This document shows positions 1-11,800 of a DNA stretch of 64,000 nt, piece by piece (the stretch's first letter is position 1; the number at the start of each line of letters is the position of its first letter). Source of the DNA: Sequoia sempervirens. Taxonomy: Eukaryota; Streptophyta; Pinopsida; Cupressales; Cupressaceae. The stretch spans positions 220,566,552-220,630,551 of the forward strand of contig VDFB02373365.1 of assembly GCA_007258455.2 (NCBI GenBank), given 5' to 3'. Made by a program: the position numbers and the translations under genes. The notes beneath the pieces are model-generated. The model saw only the letters and a list, made by a program, of their open reading frames with translations, made no database searches and was not told the DNA's origin.

Positions 1-719
1 TTTGTTGAAGCAAGAAATATGAATCTCAAAGCCCGCCATGTCTACAAAATCAAATCCAAAAACTTTTCTATCACGTCCAACATTTTTATATTCATGCATT
101 GATGATTTCATCAAGGCTCGACCCTCAATGGTCAAATACTTATGGTTGGGGGTTAACATTTTTATGGGAATTGGATTAAAAGAGGATATACTCTTTTGAC
201 TTTGAGGCTCACCGTCTTCTTCAAATGAATCATTTGTAGATTGAGAGAATCTCACTGGGGCTATAGAGCTACTTGATGGGAGGGAGCTTATAGATTGCAG
301 GAGAGGAGTTGGAGTACCAACAATTGGTGCATGGTTTGAAATTAATTCAAAGTTTTCAATAATGATAGCCCTACAATTTTGTAAAGTGCAACATTTAGTA
401 AGAGTATGTAGGGGAAAAATAAGGGGAATTTTTATGGGAATGTGTCAACGTACGTAAATTTGTGGAACATCTTTGATCTATAGTGTTTAAGTAGGACAAT
501 AGAACCTTTTACTAAATCCTTCTCCAACAAAAGATCGTTGAACTAACCAGGAAGTAACACATGATGTGTGTGCAAACCATTAGAAAGTTCAACAATATAT
601 TTGACAGTTGTAGAGGGAGCTTGTTGAATGGAGTCGATGGATGCAACTTACAAAATAGGGGTCAAACTAGATATGCCTGCAAGAATATCTGCAATGGCAT
701 TTGTAGTCAATGTTGCCAT
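1..719 (-). pseudogene. RPA1: Replication protein A 70 kDa-like, N-terminal part, decayed and cut by window edge
   Basis: RPA70 is the large subunit of the single-strand DNA-binding RPA trimer in the nucleus. The reading starts at the ATG at 719-717. The first ~75 codons resemble the RPA70 N-terminal OB domain (for example VELSNGLHTHHVLLPG and DLVKGSIVLLKHY). After a Ser/Pro-rich linker (about 330-190) comes the start of DNA-binding domain A, with LTPNHKYLTIEGRA and KVFGFDFVDMAGFEI, running off position 1. Two in-frame stops lie at 650-648 (TAA, where Gln is expected) and 545-543 (TAG, where Gln is expected). A stretch at about 495-410 does not fit the family and may be an intron remnant or insertion. 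It is a broken gene or captured fragment. Plant Helitrons can carry RPA-like genes, but no helicase is visible here. Confidence 0.72.
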
Positions 720-2052
720 CATTTTATTCACACTTAGTCTACTAAATGCGCCTACCAGCATGTTGAAATATGATAATTAGGATTTTTAAAATTTGAATTT
801 TGTTAGCAATAAGTTTGGGACAAAATTGAAAAATGCTAACTTGGTAACGTTGGTAATGTAAATTGGCTGCAGAAGAGGGAAATTTGTGAAAAATAGAGTG
901 TAAGTTTGTACAATTCTTAAAAATACTATTGGTGTTTTTTAAAAAGTACAAGACTATATTTTTTGTATGATCTTTTTTTTGTAAAACAACAAGAAATTTG
1001 AACAAATGGTAAGGGAAAAAATGTTTTGTAAGCATTTTTCAATTTATTATGAAGGGAAAATTTCAAATAAATTTATATCCTAAAGAATTGTATATAAATA
1101 AAAGAGGTTATCATGTCAAATTTGTTACACACTCATAATAATTGTATAATTCTATAAAATATGGAAAGAAGGAAACTTGCAATAGTGAGGACTATTACAT
1201 GCAGTTTCTATTAAGCATCTACACAAAATTGTAGGAAGAAAAAGTTCTAAATGGTGCATTTAGAGTATGCAATACAATTTAAAAAATGAAGATGATCAAA
1301 GATAGTGAGTTTTAAACATACCTATAGATAGCACCTATATATGTAGTACTCACAAAGAATGCAAGAATTGAAATAAATTTGGTCCTGTAGATATAAGAAG
1401 TACAAAATGTGGTGAGCATAAGTCAAGTGGATAACGAAGAACTTGAGAAAATCACTCCAAATTAAGTGCCACTTTGAATGCAAATAAAAAATATATTCTA
1501 ATATTGCAGAGGTTTCAAGTTTGGAGTAAATAATTGCTGTATCTTTTTTTTTTTTATGAAATTGGAATACAGAGTTAACATATTTGATAAAGCATTGAAA
1601 TCTTACAAGGAAAACATAGTTTATTTATATCTTGTTTTGTATTTCAGAATAACAATTATGTGTAGACAATTTAAGAATGTTACATAGGTGGTTTCTGATG
1701 TCATATACTGTAATAAAATGTCATAAAGTGTACAATCCAAACCATGAGAGATAAGTACGATCAATACTATTGCATATGCATTACATCATTTACAAAAATG
1801 ATTGTTCTATAGTTATTAGATGACATAGATTCTTTTGAATATAGTATCTGATTTACATAGTAAAAAACTTTTTCAGGAACTTAAGGAATGCATTTTTACT
1901 ACGACAAACACAACCTTGTTCGTTGCACTAGGACAATAACACTAATTGTAGGAGCTTCATGCAAAAAGGTAAGACACTAATCATAGTTTGGAAAGCTTGT
2001 AAGCACAAATTACAAAAGTGCACTATATACATATGTGAGGATTAAAAATTTT
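720..2052. other. AT-rich non-coding stretch
   Basis: No convincing coding region or known repeat is visible. It contains short A and T runs (for example around 960-980 and 1543-1555) and only short chance ORFs. Confidence 0.5.
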
Positions 2053-2429
2053 TCATGCATGATCTATATAGTTTTGAAAAGCACATTTTATGTACGGAGC
2101 ATCACCCATTCCGTAAACCTCATCAGCATGCATCTCTCTCAAAAAAGTACAAAATGCCGCCAGTTTGTCACACGTTTCATGGAACTCATAAAGTGTTGCT
2201 TCCATTGCTTGCACCTCGAAGCCCTAGACAGTATGTACATTTCTAACAATTGTCTGTATTTTGTGCAAATTGTTAAAATAGTTGACATGGATTTCATTTG
2301 ACAGATCCACAACGTTTGTAGAAGATCCATCCCAATTGGTTGAAGGAGATGAACCAATTGGAATTTTAACGGAGCTGTCACTATCTGATATTTCAATTAT
2401 ATCGATACGTTGACTAGGGAGTGCCATTC
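2053..2429 (-). pseudogene. Exon-like coding piece, unidentified
   Basis: On the minus strand an AG acceptor at 2431-2430 opens a frame that runs about 125 codons to a TGA at 2055-2053. There is one internal TAG at about 2224, again where CAG would fit. The N-terminal part is Ser/Asp-rich (IIEISDSDSS, a SUMO-interaction-like acidic patch). The C-terminal part looks helical and contains Cys, His and Glu (ATLYEFHETCDKLAAF, FLREMHADEVYGMGD). I do not recognise the family. It lies upstream of the RPA70-like piece in the same orientation but ends in its own stop, so it is not obviously the same gene. It may be a terminal exon or a captured exon of a decayed gene. Confidence 0.35.
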
Positions 2430-4559
2430 CTGGATATAGTAAATGTAAAAAATGCACTTAATGTTAACTAATGTCATTATGTTAAATACAATAATGGATA
2501 ACATTTTCAATTCTAACCATGTTTAATATTGTCAATTCTAACCATGTGTAGAAAATGTACTTTTATAGCTACAAAAAGAGCTATAAAATATAAGGTGAAG
2601 TAGCTATTTTGCAAAATAAAATAAAAATCTAACTTTAATATTTTTAAAGGGCCAACATTGTGTGCAAATTATACTAGTTTCAAAGAGGCAAATAAATCTA
2701 ACAGAAGAAGAAATAATGCCCGGTATTAAATAATTTATCATACAGCTAATTATCAAAAGTTAGGTCACAAAGATAAAGAGTCATGTATTTTCTCACTCCA
2801 ATTCTTACTACATGAACATTAACAACTAAAGTAAAATATTTAATTACCTTTAAAAATACCTGCTAGTTTTTTAAAAAAAACCTAAAACTATTATAATAAA
2901 TAAAACCAAAATTTAAAAGCTAACTTAGTTGAAAATAAATAAAAACAAAACCACATTCTATCCAAAACCAAACTTACTTTCTTCAACCCAAGAATCCAAA
3001 ATCATTTTCCATTGGAACATTCATTTTCAATAGCTAGGAGAGGGACTTATGAAAAAGAAAGGAAGGATCCTATTCTAAAAGAATACAAGAGAGAAAGGAA
3101 TATATAGTATGATTTTGAAGCTTTTGAAAAACTCTGCAAAATAGCTATCTATTTGAAAGTTCGCCTGGAAATACATTAGCATAAAAGACACTATTTAATT
3201 AAAAATAAAATTTCATAATATTATTGATAGTTAAAAGTAAAAATTCATTATATTATGATCTTTAATTAATTAATAAAGACAGTAAAAAATACACTTTCCA
3301 GACTGGATAGACAATAGTCTCCCTTTCCACCATATGATTTTTTCTTGCACTTTTAACTAAGTGATGTTTTCGTTTCACTAATGAAATGCCTCATTGTTCT
3401 ACCAGATAATGAAATGACATTTCATTGAAATAAAGCCTAACTTGTTTCCTACCACATAAATTCTGTAAATTTTAAAACCTAAGTGACTGTGTTTACGCCC
3501 AAATTCTATACTTTATGTTCCTCACTGTGATTGGAGAAGTACTACTATACACTTTATGAAATGACAGTTGAGATTGGTAATAGCTAGAAAAGTTACTGTT
3601 TGTAAGTGATATGTTTCCCTACTTTGTCAAACAAAGTTATAACTTTCAGATTCCCCTTGAAATTCAACAAATGGTCCCGTTAGATCTTTAAAATTTCCAA
3701 ATATTTCTCAACAACGCGATACAATTTTATAAAACAAATCTAATTTTTTTTTTCCTACAAAGAATTGAGATTTTTAATATAGTTAGATATGATAAGTATA
3801 TACTACTAACACACAAAGATATTACTAACCACTTCTTTTTTGTATGGTAATGTAAGCAAACATGCATTCAGCTGTGAAGAGAGAAAAATACAAAGTGAAG
3901 CCTTGTGGCTTTGAAGTCTGCTTATTTTGGGAATTTATTATTTACACTTGTCTAAACTTTTAAAAGTTTCAGAAAACTTGTACCAGAATCAGCTTAAAGA
4001 GTACTCACAGAATCACAGTCTTTATCTATCTAAAGACTTGGATTCTGGATTCTTTATCATGGAAGCTCACTAAATATAAGTGACTCCTCTGTTTGACTAA
4101 ATGACTAACTAATAGAAAGATTGTCCATACCAGTTGCAACGTAGGCCATACTGATTTTGGATTCTTTATACTGGTACTGCTTAACAGAATGCTACTTGCA
4201 ACGTAGGGCATTTATTTTATAATGCGAAGTAATTTACTCTTTAAACATCGAACAACATAGTGGATTACCCTTTTAAATTGTATGATACTATTGATGATTT
4301 CATATTTCAAAGGGAAAAGGAAATCGTTGCTTTTTAGATAGAACAATTGAAAGCGGACACTAAGAGTGATAGTGGGAGAAGAACCCATTCATCTAATTGC
4401 GGCAATGGAGGCAGGGAATGGAAGTTGATTGCCTGTCAAGAAGCTTGCACTATTGTTACCAACCTAGAGATTGTCACTTCCAGTATTCATGGTGAGCAGG
4501 GTGACAAACTTTAGAAAATGATTTTGTTGGCCTTTGGAGTCAATTCTAATAAAGTAAAG
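2430..4559. other. AT-rich non-coding stretch
   Basis: Nothing recognisable as a gene or repeat family. There is a possible coding-like stretch just upstream of the next feature (about 4360-4510), but it ends in a stop and matches nothing I know. Confidence 0.45.
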
Positions 4560-4664
4560 ATGGATAGAAGGAATTGGCTATGGAGAAGGAAGTCGTTGGA
4601 AAAGACAGTTTCTATAGTGGATCAAGCAGATACATTGCCAGCACAAAGGGCATGTGAAGAACAG
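4560..4664 (+). pseudogene. Possible first exon of a filament-like plant protein (FPP)
   Basis: Exactly 35 codons from ATG at 4560 to a consensus-like donor (CAG|GT at 4664/4665). The start MDRRNWLWRRKSLEK resembles the conserved beginning of FPP proteins, which are long plant coiled-coil proteins: Met-Asp-Arg-Arg-x-Trp, then a basic Lys-Ser-Ser-Glu-Lys type motif. The rest of the exon is weakly conserved in that family. No later FPP exons are visible in the next kilobases, so this is either the first exon of a gene broken by repeats or a captured exon. The call rests on one short motif. Confidence 0.45.
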
Positions 4665-6612
4665 GTGCAAACATTTCCAAGAATTAATTATAATCACAAA
4701 ATTTTCACCCAAAATTTATGGTTTAACGTACACATTCAACTAAACTATTCAAGGCATATGGGAGATTTGTAAGTTGTAAACGTTCTAACATTCCTTTGAA
4801 TTTCTAATGCACGAGAAAGCGTTTGATTTCGAAACCCTCTAACACTTAAAGCCGAAATGGATTCATTACACTCTCAAATCTCCAGCACAGAAACCCATGA
4901 ACAAGAAGCTCATTCTTAGTGCCCAAAATCTGCTATAACAGATGCACAACATACATACACACAATAAAAATGAAGAGAAGAGAAATCACAGTTATGTAAT
5001 TAGACTATTGTATTAGTACCTGGTTATAAAATAGTAGTAGGGAGCCTTTACTGATGCAAACGACCAACTCCACAGGTTGAAAATAGTACTATGGATTTTT
5101 AGCGATGCAAATGTCGAACTCTCTAGGTTGTTGTTGGAGTTATTTGTTACCAACCAACTTATTTAAGCACATTGGAGGCGGCGATGAGGGGACGGTTGAA
5201 GAAATATCTAAATCTGTACAACTATGCAAAATAAATATAGATTAGAAATTTGCATTGCAGAGATGGTTGAGTGAATTTTTTGTGAATGTATCCTTCAGTA
5301 TTCCTGCACTAACAGGATAATATCTACAAATAAATATCAGTTCGCAATTAATGTTATTTATGCCGAGTAGATCTATAGTGGTCACGTATGAAGGTGGTAG
5401 CTGAAATTGATGCAAGGGGACTCCCGTGAAATCACAACAAGATCTTCAAATCCGATGGATGTAACCCACCGTCTTAAACATTTTTTCCAAAAAAGCTCGT
5501 CAATCATCACGAAAAGAAATCGCTTTTTTTGAGCAAATTTCAAAAGAGTTGAATGACGTTAGAAAGGGGTTCGTTCAAATTTGGTAAAGCAGTCATGTTC
5601 TCTGTGTGATAATTAAATTCCGGCCTCTGGACATAAAATCCTTCTTCGTATCCAAGTGAACTCTCAAAGAAAAGGAAATGGAGAGCGATGAACGTTTGGA
5701 GTGTTCAGAATTGTCTCCAAGATGACTTCAGCCGTTGATGTAATAAATTAGTTTGCTGCATTTCATAGTGGATACGCCTTCGGCGTAAATTATATTATTT
5801 ATATATTTATATTATGTTAGCACTTGCACTTAAAGGAGGTTCAAGGACTATGTTGATAAAAAACTATATGTATGTTAATATGTTAGAGAGTATGTATTTG
5901 TGTATGCAAATTCTAGTTGTATGTTACTGGATTAATCAATTAATAATAAATGCTAAATAATGGAATGAAATAAATTTAGACAAATCTAGTTTTTTTTCTT
6001 TAAAGAAATAAAGTATTATCTAATTATGAAATATTTCCATGCAAATTTAAAACATAATGCAATGCAAATGAAAAAAAGAAAGTTGCCATCAAACTCACTA
6101 CAAATAGAAATAGAATGTTCTCGTCTATTTGTCAAAACAATATTTATCTATCTTTTATGTGATAAGTGAGATTTTGGAGGCTTTTATCATTAAACAACAA
6201 CTGGTTTACCATTAAATGACAGCTAAAACTTGTTTTCTGACGACTCAACGGTGGTTTATAGGCACGAGACTTGTTTCAGACTCAAATCTTACACTATATG
6301 TAGCCTATTGACTAATAAATGTATTATATTATTATAATTAAGATAATATAACATAATATAATATATAATATATTAAACATAATAAAATAACAACTGTCAC
6401 TAGTGGCAAGTACTTGTTTATCTAGTATTACAATAATTATATTTGTTGGGTAGTCACATAGTGGCAACTATTTATTTTTAAGGATTGTATACAAGTATTT
6501 GTTGTGTAGTTGATGGATGAGTCATCACAACAATTTAAAGGTAGGTTGTACATGATAGTTTGAAATCAACAAATTATTGCAAGTTGAATGTATCATGATT
6601 TTACTAGTTCTA
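4665..6612. other. Non-coding stretch with AT-rich low complexity
   Basis: No gene is supported. There is a perfect 15-bp hairpin TACGCCTTCGGCGTA at 5773-5787 and very AT-rich low-complexity sequence at about 6320-6390. The left target duplication of the LINE begins at 6613. Confidence 0.5.
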
Positions 6613-6629
6613 TAAATATTATAGTTGTT
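6613..6629. repeat. Target-site duplication of the LINE, 3' side copy
   Basis: TAAATATTATAGTTGTT, identical to 14573-14589. The bases on either side differ, so the match is exactly 17 bp. Confidence 0.85.
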
Positions 6630-6804
6630 TTTGATAATATAAGCAACATTCACAGGGTGTTGTACCCTTTACACGAGGAGCCCACAGGGCCAAAAAGTAT
6701 CATAACCAAAAATTATCAAAAAATATTATAGTAACAGCATACGATAGACACAGACACAACCTAGTAACAACAAAGACACAACACAAAACATACCAAAAAG
6801 CTAA

Positions 6805-8286
6805 TTAATTGTCTAAACCCTCCCATTTCTTGACCAAGAGGTTTAACACATCCTCCCCAATCCAGTTGGGGCCTTCATCTATGGTGTTCTTGTCCAATTT
6901 CTCCTTGACCACATCCGAGAGAGTGAGATTCGCCTTGTGAATCATCTTGACAACAAACCAAGCCAGACAATTAATCTTACGATTCAACATAGTCACCTGC
7001 TCCTGCAGCCCTCTAAGCTTGTTCGCTTTGTCCTCCTTGCTCTGGATCTCTGTTTCAGCACCAACCCTAGTGTCTAAGGAATTGGTAGAGTCCTGCTGAA
7101 GCATTTGGTTTAAGTCAAAGAAGTGGCTAGGGTATTCTATGGGTCTAGTATCCTTTATCTTTTAAGTAGCTTTGATTCCTTTAGCCCTACCACCAGACTT
7201 TACCGAGTCACTGGAGAAAGTATCAACGGGGGCCTCTTTCTTGTACTGCACCAATTTGTGAGATCTTCTCACACTCAATTTATACACCCCTAAATCAAAG
7301 CTAGCCCCCACCACAGTATCACCCTTAGAATATTTTTCCTCATCAAATTTATCTTCCTCGAAGACCGAAAGAACCCTAGGAAGGAGAGACACATTTTTTC
7401 CTTTCTTCTTAGCAGCTAGTCTGCTAACCTTCTTACATTTTAGCTCACAGAGCCCAGCCGCCGCACTCACTTGGGTCAACCCAACCTCCATTTTATTTTT
7501 CTTTAGGGGAGAAGTGGCTATGGTCTTAGTACCAGGAATATCCACAGGGATGGGGGATTTCCTCTTGGTTCTTGCCGAAATAGTAGGGAAAGGGTTACTA
7601 GGGTTAACTTTCAGGGAAACTAATTCTTCCACCTTGACAACCGAGATGGGTTTGGGCGGGACCAAAGCTGAATGGAAATGGTAGAGTCTATGGATTAGGC
7701 CTTGGTGCAATGGTAAAGGAGGTGGAGAATTAGGATTGTTAATGGAAATTTCCTAGGATTCTTTAATGGAACTTTCCAAAGAAGAAAGCAGAAAGAAAGG
7801 GAAACTAAGCAACATCCTTTCCTTAAGTGATTCAAAAGTGGTAAGTGGTAGAAATAAAAAACCTTGAAGCGTCCCTCGAGAGTGACATACTTCATGATGG
7901 CAAGGAAGACCTTATCCCAAGGTTTACGCAACGCTTCCCGATCAAAGCCAGTCTACTTTTTCATCAGCTTCTCATTCCCCTTAAAAAATGCAGTCAGATT
8001 CACCAAATCCTATGACTTAGTGTTCTTTTTATACTTTATGTCTTCACAAGAGAGGCTAGTAGCCTTTCCAATAACCTCTTCATTAACTTCAAAAGAAATG
8101 CCTCCTAGGGTGACCCGCCAATCCTTCCAAGAGCTAGCAAACCAAGCTGACAACATCTCGTCATGGCCCACAAGATTTTCCATGAGCGGCGCAAGCCCAC
8201 CTTTCGAACAAATATGCCAAGCTAGGGGATCCTAGCGAAAATCTTCATAGCTGTCTGATTCAGTCCGAACACATTGACCACCCATC
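6805..8286 (-). pseudogene. LINE ORF3: accessory protein resembling LTR-element 3' ORFs
   Basis: Reading from about 8286 (MGGQCVRTE), the frame contains SWKDWRVTLGG, then FEVNEEVIGKATSL, then a Tyr-rich segment (TLEGRFKVFYFYH), then LHQGLIHRL. These stand in the same order as similar motifs in the accessory ORF of element A. They are followed by a basic Pro/Ser/Lys-rich linker (about 7640-7170) and a C-terminal coiled-coil-like part (LRGLQEQVTMLNRKI, about 7020-6980), ending GLDN-stop at 6805. Four in-frame stops (8233, 8010, 7950 and 7162 regions) and one frameshift near 7835 break it; most stops fit former CAA/CAG codons. Function unknown. The layout (helical domain, basic linker, coiled coil) suggests a nucleic-acid or complex-forming role, which is inference. 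I think it belongs to the plant transposon-protein group related to Pfam PF20167, unverified. Confidence 0.6.
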
Positions 8287-8877
8287 GTGACCCACAACAC
8301 ATAGTAGCTAAAAAAGAAAAGCCAGTAAATAGAATGAGCGCCAGATAGTTTACCGTTGCAAAAAACTTTACGGCACCCATCAGGATGAAGAGGTGTTATA
8401 AAGGCAAAGTAACATTTACACATTCCGACGGTCTTTTCTGATGACAATCGCCATGCAGGACCAACATCATGACCAAGCCACCCAAAAATAAACCAAATAA
8501 AAGTAATAATGGGCTCCAAATTTAAATCCAAATATCTATCAACTTGAAGAAGTTACACATTTTCCAAAACTGTTTAAATGCAGGGGAAGATTAGATATAT
8601 TCAAGTACATTTGATAAAATATAAGGCATAAGAGATGCCTTAATTTGGAATTATTAAAAGAAAAGGCAGTATAAATCCTTATACATGAACTCCATGAGAT
8701 TTGGAGAGATATGTTATACCATTGAAAAGATAGCTCGCAGGAGTTAAGAGCCCCACCAAAAGTGACCAAGAGAAGAATAACCCACATGATCCTAGACACC
8801 TCACACACCCTAGACCAAACTAACGAACTATTTGATGAGGAATGCCACCTGTACCTGAAAAAGCAAGATAGATCAAT
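8287..8877 (-). other. Junction between LINE ORF2 and ORF3
   Basis: Contains short hydrophobic open frames (8539-8880 and 8232-8531) with no recognisable domain. An ATG at 8880-8878 overlaps the end of ORF2 (ATGATTGA). The frame at 8531-8232 runs into ORF3 through a single stop at about 8234, so ORF3 may begin further upstream than 8286. Confidence 0.35.
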
Positions 8878-11800
8878 CATTAATATTGGAGTAATTCCTC
8901 CACTCCAAGAGGATTAACCTTTGTATAGACGCCGACAAAACTTCAATAATTTTCCAACACTTGCAAATCTACCAAGTGGGACCTAGGTTAGCGAAGCCGT
9001 CAGCCACCTGATTACCTTCCTGAAAGGTATGAGATAGGAGATACCTATCAAATCTAGATATTAAGATATTAATATCCAGAAGAGTCTCTCGTAAGTTCCA
9101 ACCAAGCTAATGGCCCAAATTAATAGATTTAATCACATTTTTAGAGTCCCCCTTAATCTCCAGGTTCTTAATGCCCAGAGTGACAACAATCTCAACACCC
9201 TTGAGCAGCGCATGAGCATCCACGACCATAGAAGAGTGGATACCAATTCCACTGGCATACCCAACAACCAAGTTTCCCCAACAGTCCCTTATAACCCCAC
9301 CTATGTTGGTCGGACTAGGGTTCCCCTTGGCTACGTCAACAAAATTTAGTTTAAACCAACCCTTAGGCAGCTATTTCCAGACAATGTTTTTCCTAGCAAT
9401 AGATTTGGAGTTATCAAAGGAATCAAACCCAAGTTCAATTTTCCAAGATTTAGTCATTTTGATCTCCCAATCGGTTAGGGTTGTGTCTAGTTGCTTCCAC
9501 TTTAGTAAGGAGATACTTTCAGAGATTAGTCTGGAACTAAAACCAAACACTTCCTTCAGGCTCTTCTCAATATCCCAGAACACTCTATCATTCTTTTCCT
9601 TCCAAATGCACCAGTAGATAATAGGTGGAATTTGCCTCCAAATTTCCAAGGGAAGGGGGTGTTGGAAAGGGCCATTGCACACCTCCACAAAGGAAACCAA
9701 ATATTTATTCAAGGTCCAGTGAGTCTTTAACTTTTGAAAGACTAGATCCTAGACACCAATAGCAAACAAACAGTGCAAAAGCATATGATCCATAGTTTCT
9801 TCATTGTCTACAAGCACCTGTTCGTGATTTGAAATCCCCTTCTTCTTAGATTATCTTGGGTAAGGATGCTGTTGTGGCATGCCATCCACCAAAATAAATT
9901 TTTTTTAGGGATTAGTTGACAGTTCCAAACCTTCTTTCTTAACTTAAACTCTGAATACCCCTATTAGATAGAAAATTGTAAGCCATCCTGATAGTCAAAT
10001 CACCTTTACTATCTATGGCCCAAAAGAAATCATCTTCAATATCTGATAGAGGTAATTTGTATTGAGAGAGTAAAACCTGTAAAGAAGAATCAAGACATTG
10101 CAGGTTAGGGGAGAGAGGGCCACAGGAGACAATATGTTTCTAACACCTAACACCCTGTAAACCAAGAATGTAATCCTCCACATTACTACCAAAGAACCGA
10201 GAAGCAGGTTCCATCAAAATTTTGAATTCAGAATCGGCCAAAGGGGAATACAATAGCTAGGAGTCCTCCCAGAAATGAATCTTATTACCTTTTCCAAGCT
10301 TCCATTTTAGGTTCAAACAACAAACAACTTCTTTCCATTTTGCATATGTTTTTAAGCTGTGAGACCCACAGGATGATCAGCCTTTCCATGCTACCTGATT
10401 AGCTGGTTGTTGTTCGTATTTAGTTTTCATTATCCTACACTTCTATTCTTTTAATCTCTTTAACCGTCCCACCCCACTTTTAGTGGCAAACTTATTGGAA
10501 ATCCAGGGACTTTCCCGAGTACTCAAGCCCCCACAATCTTTTAGGGAAGGAAAACTTTCTCCCAAATGGATTTTGCACAAACATCTTTTTATCTTCAGTC
10601 CCCACCAAAGAAAAGACTCTCCGATCTTCTCAAACTTCTTCAAAGAAATGGCACCAGGGAACTTTTGAACATGATAGAAAGTAAATAGAAAATACTTAAA
10701 GAGTAGGAGTGATGACCTGAAAGGGGCTTCAAAATAATCTAAGAGATCCTTTTCCAACCATGAAGCTTTCTACCTTCAGATAGAGTTCCAAATTATGGAG
10801 TACTCCTTAATAAAAGAAGTGGGAAGGCTACAGACCGAGGGAAGAGAGGTGACTCACATAGCCTAGCACAACAAGAATCTAATCCCTAAACAAAATAGTG
10901 GAAGAAGCCAGATCATACTCTTTATTATAATTGATGATTGACTGTAATGTCGATAGAGATTGAGGCATCCCTTCCATTTCCTGGCTTCAATCACCAAAGC
11001 TTTTCCAAAAAGCATGGTATCATCCACAAATTGTTGAATAGTAACAAGAACATGGGTGGAGGTCGGTTTGACACCCTTGATGAAGCCCTCTGACAACATA
11101 CTAGCCACATTCATGCTCAACATTTGAGCCACCATAATGAATATATAAGGGGAAAGGGGGCCACCTTGTCTAATTCCCCTTCTAGCCTCAAAGAACCCTT
11201 GGGACACTCCATTGACTAGGACTAAGTATTTCACTGTGGAGACATTCTATAATGATTTTAATAACTTTTTGATTGAAGCCAAAATTAACAAGGACTTTGG
11301 GGAGGAAGTTCCAAAGAACCTTATCATAGGCTTTGGAAATATCAAGCTTGAAAGCCATGCTAGGGTTGTTACATAGATCCATAGAATGAAGGATTTCATG
11401 GGTGGATAAAGCAACATCCAAAATATGTCAGCTGCGTACAAAACCTTTTTGACAGGGACTAATCATTTTCTTAAGAAGGGGTTTTAGCCGGTTCACTAAG
11501 ATTTTGGAGAAGACCTTATAAACAATATTGTAAAGAATAATAGGATGAAAATCAAACATGGTCAAAGGGTCCTTAGATTTGGGGACCAAAGAAATGAAGG
11601 TTTGGTTCAACTATTTGAGCAATTTACTAGAGTTAAAGAAGTCCCTAGTAGCAAGGGTAAGGTCCTCCCCCACGATCTCCCAAAAAGTTTGGAAAAAATC
11701 TGGGGGGAAACCATTAGGCCTGGGAGCTTTAAAGGCCCCCATACTAAACACAGCAGAATGAACCTCCTTTGAAGTAACCACCATTAGAATAGAAATATTA

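Noticed and set aside
742..1035. 97-codon minus-strand ORF upstream of the RPA70-like piece
   Set aside because: Composition follows AT-rich DNA (Phe/Ile/Lys/Asn), no motif, and no link to the RPA70 frame.
5773..5787. Perfect hairpin TACGCCTTCGGCGTA
   Set aside because: Isolated, with no U-run or partner copy seen. No function can be supported.
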